The notes under the pieces were generated by a model that saw only the letters and a program-made list of their open reading frames with translations, had not been told where the DNA came from and made no database searches. Below, in pieces: positions 59,732-64,000 of a stretch of DNA of 64,000 bases. Source of the DNA: Pseudomonas oryzae (GTDB taxonomy: Bacteria; Pseudomonadota; Gammaproteobacteria; Pseudomonadales; Pseudomonadaceae). Location of the stretch: contig NZ_LT629751.1 in assembly GCF_900104805.1 (NCBI RefSeq), positions 3,676,001 to 3,740,000 on the forward strand, read 5' to 3'. The first letter of the stretch is position 1, and each line of letters opens with the position of its first letter. Made by a program: the position numbers and the translations under genes.

Positions 59732-60879
59732 CGTGTCGGCTCCGCACCGTCCAGCGGCGTCACCGCCGCGCCGTCGCCGAGGCCTTCCTGTTCCAGGCTG
59801 GGCAGGATCCGCTCGCCGGCGGCGAGGCCGGCGCGCACCTCGGTCCAGCGCCAGTTGGCCAGCCCGGTGTCCACGCTCACGGCGCGCAGCACGCCACGCT
59901 CGGCGTCGTAACGCAGCACCTGATGGCCGTCCAGCAGACTCTCGCTGGGCACCCGCAGCACGTCCGCACGCTGCTCGATGAGGATCTCCACGTCGGCGCT
60001 GTAGCCGGTGAGCAGGGCAACGTCGGCGGGCGGCTCGCTGAATCGTGCCTCGATGTCGACGGTGCGAGCCTGCTTTTCCAGTTCGCGAACGAAGGGCGCG
60101 ATGCGCGTCACCGTACCGGCGAAGATCCGACCACGAAAGGCGTCCAGGCTGATGTGCACCGGCAGGCCGAGGCGCACGCGCGCGGCATCCACCTCGTCGA
60201 TCGGCGCCTCGACGTACAGGCAGCCGTCGTCGATCAGGTCCACTGCCGGCGGGGTGGGGATACCCGGCGGCGAGGGGGTAACGAACTCGCCGACTTCGCC
60301 ATTGATCTCGGCGACTATGCCGGAGAAGGGCGCGCGCAGGGTCTTCTGGTCGAGCAGTGCGCGCTGCAGGGCCAGGGCCGCCTCGGCTTCGGCGATCCGC
60401 GCGCTGGCCGCCTCGCACTCCAGGAGGGACAGCCGCGCCCGGGTCTGGGCGCGGTCGAGCAGATCGGCCGCCGCCAGGCGGCGCTCGGCGAGGCCGCGCA
60501 GGCGCGCCACCTCGCGACCATCCAGGTCGGCCTGGGCACACTGACGTTGCCGCGCGTTGTCCTGCAGGAGCAGACGCGCCTCGGCCTCGGCCACCCGCGC
60601 CTGCTGATCGTCCTGGCGCAGACGCATCAGCACCTGACCGGGCGCCACCCGATCGCCTTCGGCGACCAGCCGTTCGCTGACCGGCGCGCCCAGATTGAAC
60701 GACAACTGCGAACGACGGCAGGCCTTGAGCGTGCCTGCACGGCTATTGGCAACCAGCGACTCCACCGGCCCGCGACTCACGGTCAGCAATGTCACCGGTA
60801 GCGGTTGCGGACGTTGCCACCACCAGACCACCACTGCAGCTGCCAGCAGCACGAGCGCTGCAACCACCCACTTGCGCAT
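59728..60879 (-). CDS. Membrane fusion protein (HlyD/MacA-like) of an ABC efflux system
   Basis: The 383-residue protein has an N-terminal membrane anchor (WVVAALVLLAAAVVVWWW), a lipoyl/barrel-sandwich part (VAEGDRVAPGQVLMRLRQDD ... LRAPFSGIVAEINGEVGEFV), a helical hairpin between the halves (about 85-165, rich in Ala/Arg/Glu), and beta-barrel parts. It should join the inner-membrane pump to an outer-membrane channel such as TolC; no channel gene is present here, so a shared one is likely. It is the first gene of the operon. Confidence 0.9.
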   Translation of the reverse strand: MRKWVVAALVLLAAAVVVWWWQRPQPLPVTLLTVSRGPVESLVANSRAGTLKACRRSQLSFNLGAPVSERLVAEGDRVAPGQVLMRLRQDDQQARVAEAEARLLLQDNARQRQCAQADLDGREVARLRGLAERRLAAADLLDRAQTRARLSLLECEAASARIAEAEAALALQRALLDQKTLRAPFSGIVAEINGEVGEFVTPSPPGIPTPPAVDLIDDGCLYVEAPIDEVDAARVRLGLPVHISLDAFRGRIFAGTVTRIAPFVRELEKQARTVDIEARFSEPPADVALLTGYSADVEILIEQRADVLRVPSESLLDGHQVLRYDAERGVLRAVSVDTGLANWRWTEVRAGLAAGERILPSLEQEGLGDGAAVTPLDGAEPTR

Positions 60880-60985
60880 GCCTCACTCCCCGGTCGGCAT
60901 CCCGTGTTCAGGGTAGACGGCCGGCATGGTGTCAGTCGGTCGTACGGGGAATAATGCACTCCTCTCCAACCACAAGGATGCTCCT

Positions 60986-61888
60986 GTGACCCAGATTCAC
61001 CGCGAACTCTTTGGCGAGCTGCCCTGCTGGCGGGTGCTCACCGCCGACGCCGAGCTGCTGGTTGCCGAGCAAGGTGCCCAGATCCTCAGCTACCAGCGCC
61101 GTGGCGAGCCACCGCTGATCTGGCTCAGCGAGCAGGCACGCGGTATCCGCGGCCAATCAGTACGCGGCGGGATACCGGTGTGCTGGCCGTGGTTCGGTGA
61201 TCTGGCGCGCAATCCGGCCGTCGTGCTCGCCCAGTACCGGGGCGGGGCGGCCCCCTTTCATGGCCTGGTGCGCAACCTGGCCTGGGAATGCCAGGTACAG
61301 GAAGAGAGCGGTGACGAAGTACGTCTGCTGTTCACCTGCCCGCAGCCACCAGAAGGGCTGCCGGACTGGCCACAGGCGGTCGACATCGAGCTGGAGATCC
61401 GCCTCGGCGAACGCCTGCAGCTCGAGCTGCGCAGCCACAACCGTGGCCAGCGCCCGGTATGGATCAGCCAGGCACTGCACAGCTACTTCGCGGTCAGCGA
61501 CATTCGCGATGTGGAAGTGCGGGGAGTGGAAGACTGCCGTTATATCGAGACGCTCGAAGGCTGGTGCGAGCGTAAGCAGGACGGCGCTCTGCACTTCTGC
61601 GCCGAGACCGACCGCATCTACCTCGACCTGCCAGCACGCCTGGCGCTGCACGACCGCGGCTGGCAGCGCCGGTTGCTCATCGAGAGCCGCAGCTCCCGCA
61701 CGGCGGTGCTGTGGAATCCGTGGATCGACAAGGCTCAGCGGCTGACGCAGTTCGCCGAAGACGCCTGGCAACGCATGCTGTGCATCGAAACCGCCAACGT
61801 GTGGGACGATTGTCTGGAACTCGCACCGGGAGCCCGCCACAGCCTGGGCCTGTGTCTATGGAGCGAGGCACTCGGCAGCAGCACGTGA
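60986..61888 (+). CDS. D-hexose-6-phosphate mutarotase (aldose 1-epimerase family)
   Basis: YeaD-type enzymes interconvert alpha and beta anomers of hexose 6-phosphates. The 300-residue protein has GGIPVCWPWFGDLARNP, PFHGLVRNLAWE with the catalytic His, QALHSYFAVSDIRDVEVRG, and VLWNPW followed by CIETANVWDD with the catalytic Glu. The start is GTG at 60986 with AAGGA at about 60973; the longer upstream frame is not conserved-looking. The divergent 106-bp gap to the fusion-protein gene has no other gene. Confidence 0.92.
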   Translation: MTQIHRELFGELPCWRVLTADAELLVAEQGAQILSYQRRGEPPLIWLSEQARGIRGQSVRGGIPVCWPWFGDLARNPAVVLAQYRGGAAPFHGLVRNLAWECQVQEESGDEVRLLFTCPQPPEGLPDWPQAVDIELEIRLGERLQLELRSHNRGQRPVWISQALHSYFAVSDIRDVEVRGVEDCRYIETLEGWCERKQDGALHFCAETDRIYLDLPARLALHDRGWQRRLLIESRSSRTAVLWNPWIDKAQRLTQFAEDAWQRMLCIETANVWDDCLELAPGARHSLGLCLWSEALGSST

Positions 61889-61916
61889 CAGGGACTGGCT
61901 CCCCTGCCTGTTGATT

Positions 61917-61938
61917 GCCGTCAGGCTTGCCTGACGGC
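61917..61938 (+). terminator. Stem-loop after the mutarotase gene
   Basis: GCCGTCAGGC and its complement form a 10-bp perfect stem with a TT loop, 29 bases after the stop codon. No T-tract follows. The remaining sequence to 62040 shows no gene. Confidence 0.45.
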
Positions 61939-62043
61939 GATGGCGCGTGACCATCGCGGACCAGCGCCGCAGCTCCGGCCCTAAAGGCTTCTCCCGCCGG
62001 CGCGATAGGCCACCCGAGGCAAGCTTTTCGGCCCGAAAAGACG

Positions 62044-62075
62044 AAACCCCGACCAGCATGAGCTGATCGGGGTCT
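62044..62075 (-). terminator. rRNA operon terminator
   Basis: ACCCCGATCAGC and GCTGGTCGGGGT pair on the minus strand (with one G-T) about 11 bases past the 5S end, followed by TTCGTCTTTTC. This is a good Rho-independent terminator for the rRNA operon. Confidence 0.85.
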
Positions 62076-62084
62076 CTGTATAGG

Positions 62085-62203
62085 TGCTTGACGATGACCT
62101 ACTCTCACATGGGGAAGCCCCACACTACCATCGGCGATGCGTCGTTTCACTGCTGAGTTCGGGATGGGATCAGGTGGTTCCAACGCTCTATGGTCGTCAA
62201 GCA
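62085..62203 (-). rRNA. rrf: 5S ribosomal RNA
   Basis: The reverse complement begins TGCTTGACGACCATAGAGCG and contains the conserved 5S core GAACCACCTGATCCCATCCC and GAACTCAGCAGTGAAACG, ending GTAGGTCATCGTCAAGC. Length is about 119 bases. Its ends pair as helix I. The 127-bp spacer to 23S holds no tRNA. Confidence 0.96.
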
Positions 62204-62330
62204 ATTCGGTTGGGGCATCGCCGTGGCGCTACCCCGAATCGGGTACGTGATAGTCGTATTCGGTAATTTGCGGTTCTGCAAGCTTTCGGCCTGTCTCACG
62301 CAAACAATCAGATTGTTTGGGTGTTATATG

Positions 62331-64000
<1,670 letters not shown>

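Noticed and set aside
62204..62330. A possible tRNA gene in the 5S-23S spacer
   Set aside because: No cloverleaf, no CCA end and no T-loop GTTCRA in a proper context.

Overview
The window looks like a chromosomal segment of a high-GC gammaproteobacterium of the genus Pseudomonas or a very close relative. The protein sequences match Pseudomonas families closely, and gene order follows three blocks that I know from P. aeruginosa: gmk-rpoZ-spoT-ridA ... oxyR-recG ... ubiC-ubiA ... phoB-phoR ... phoU-pstBACS; aguA-aguB-aguR-spuI-spuA-spuB-spuC-spuD-spuE-spuF-spuG-spuH; and coxB-coxA-ctaG-coxC-SURF1-...-ctaA-ctaB-senC with a neighbouring carbonic anhydrase. No species can be named from sequence reading alone. 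Coding density is high, with many 4-bp ATGA overlaps inside operons. No phage, insertion sequence, CRISPR array or tRNA gene was seen.

Layout. 1-4.7 kb: yicC tail, gmk, rpoZ, spoT, ridA and a lipoprotein on the plus strand. 4.7-5.5 kb: an epimerase-like gene on the minus strand. 5.6-7.9 kb: exbB-exbD-tonB behind a promoter with a candidate Fur box. 7.9-11 kb: oxyR-recG. 11.2-12.6 kb: a LysE-type exporter facing an AraC regulator. 12.6-15.6 kb: an SCP2-like protein, HU, ubiC-ubiA and a small secreted protein. 15.7-19.3 kb: phoB-phoR and a CNNM/CBS membrane protein. 19.4-27.4 kb, minus strand: an M23 peptidase, then phoU, pstB, pstA, pstC and pstS. 27.6-31.3 kb: a hotdog thioesterase and a divergent TRAP transporter (dctP / dctQM). 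31.4-46.4 kb: polyamine and agmatine catabolism and uptake. 46.5-54.8 kb, minus strand: the caa3-type (aa3 with cytochrome c-fused subunit II) oxidase cluster. 55.1-61.9 kb: a protein of unknown function, a beta-carbonic anhydrase, an ABC efflux system with two separate FtsX-like permeases and a membrane fusion protein, and a hexose-phosphate mutarotase. 62.0-64.0 kb: the 3' end of an rRNA operon on the minus strand (5S and the 3' part of 23S).

How the genes work together. PhoB/PhoR sense phosphate through PhoU and the PstSCAB importer. Candidate Pho boxes with identical geometry (18-bp box, 10-bp gap, -10-like hexamer) lie before phoB, pstC and pstS. AguA and AguB turn agmatine into putrescine. 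SpuD/E/F/G/H import putrescine and spermidine, and SpuI/SpuA/SpuB/SpuC degrade them through gamma-glutamylation and transamination. ExbB/ExbD/TonB energise outer-membrane receptors. The Cox proteins and the assembly factors CtaA, CtaB, CtaG, SenC and SURF1 build one terminal oxidase.

The less explained parts are short regulatory and repeated sequences (a sigma-54-like promoter with a CA motif before the thioesterase, A-rich motifs at TRAP and spu ribosome sites, shared intergenic palindromes), the two-permease ABC system, the large periplasmic insertions in PstC and PstA, and three small proteins without a clear function. I found no wholly new multigene system that I can defend.
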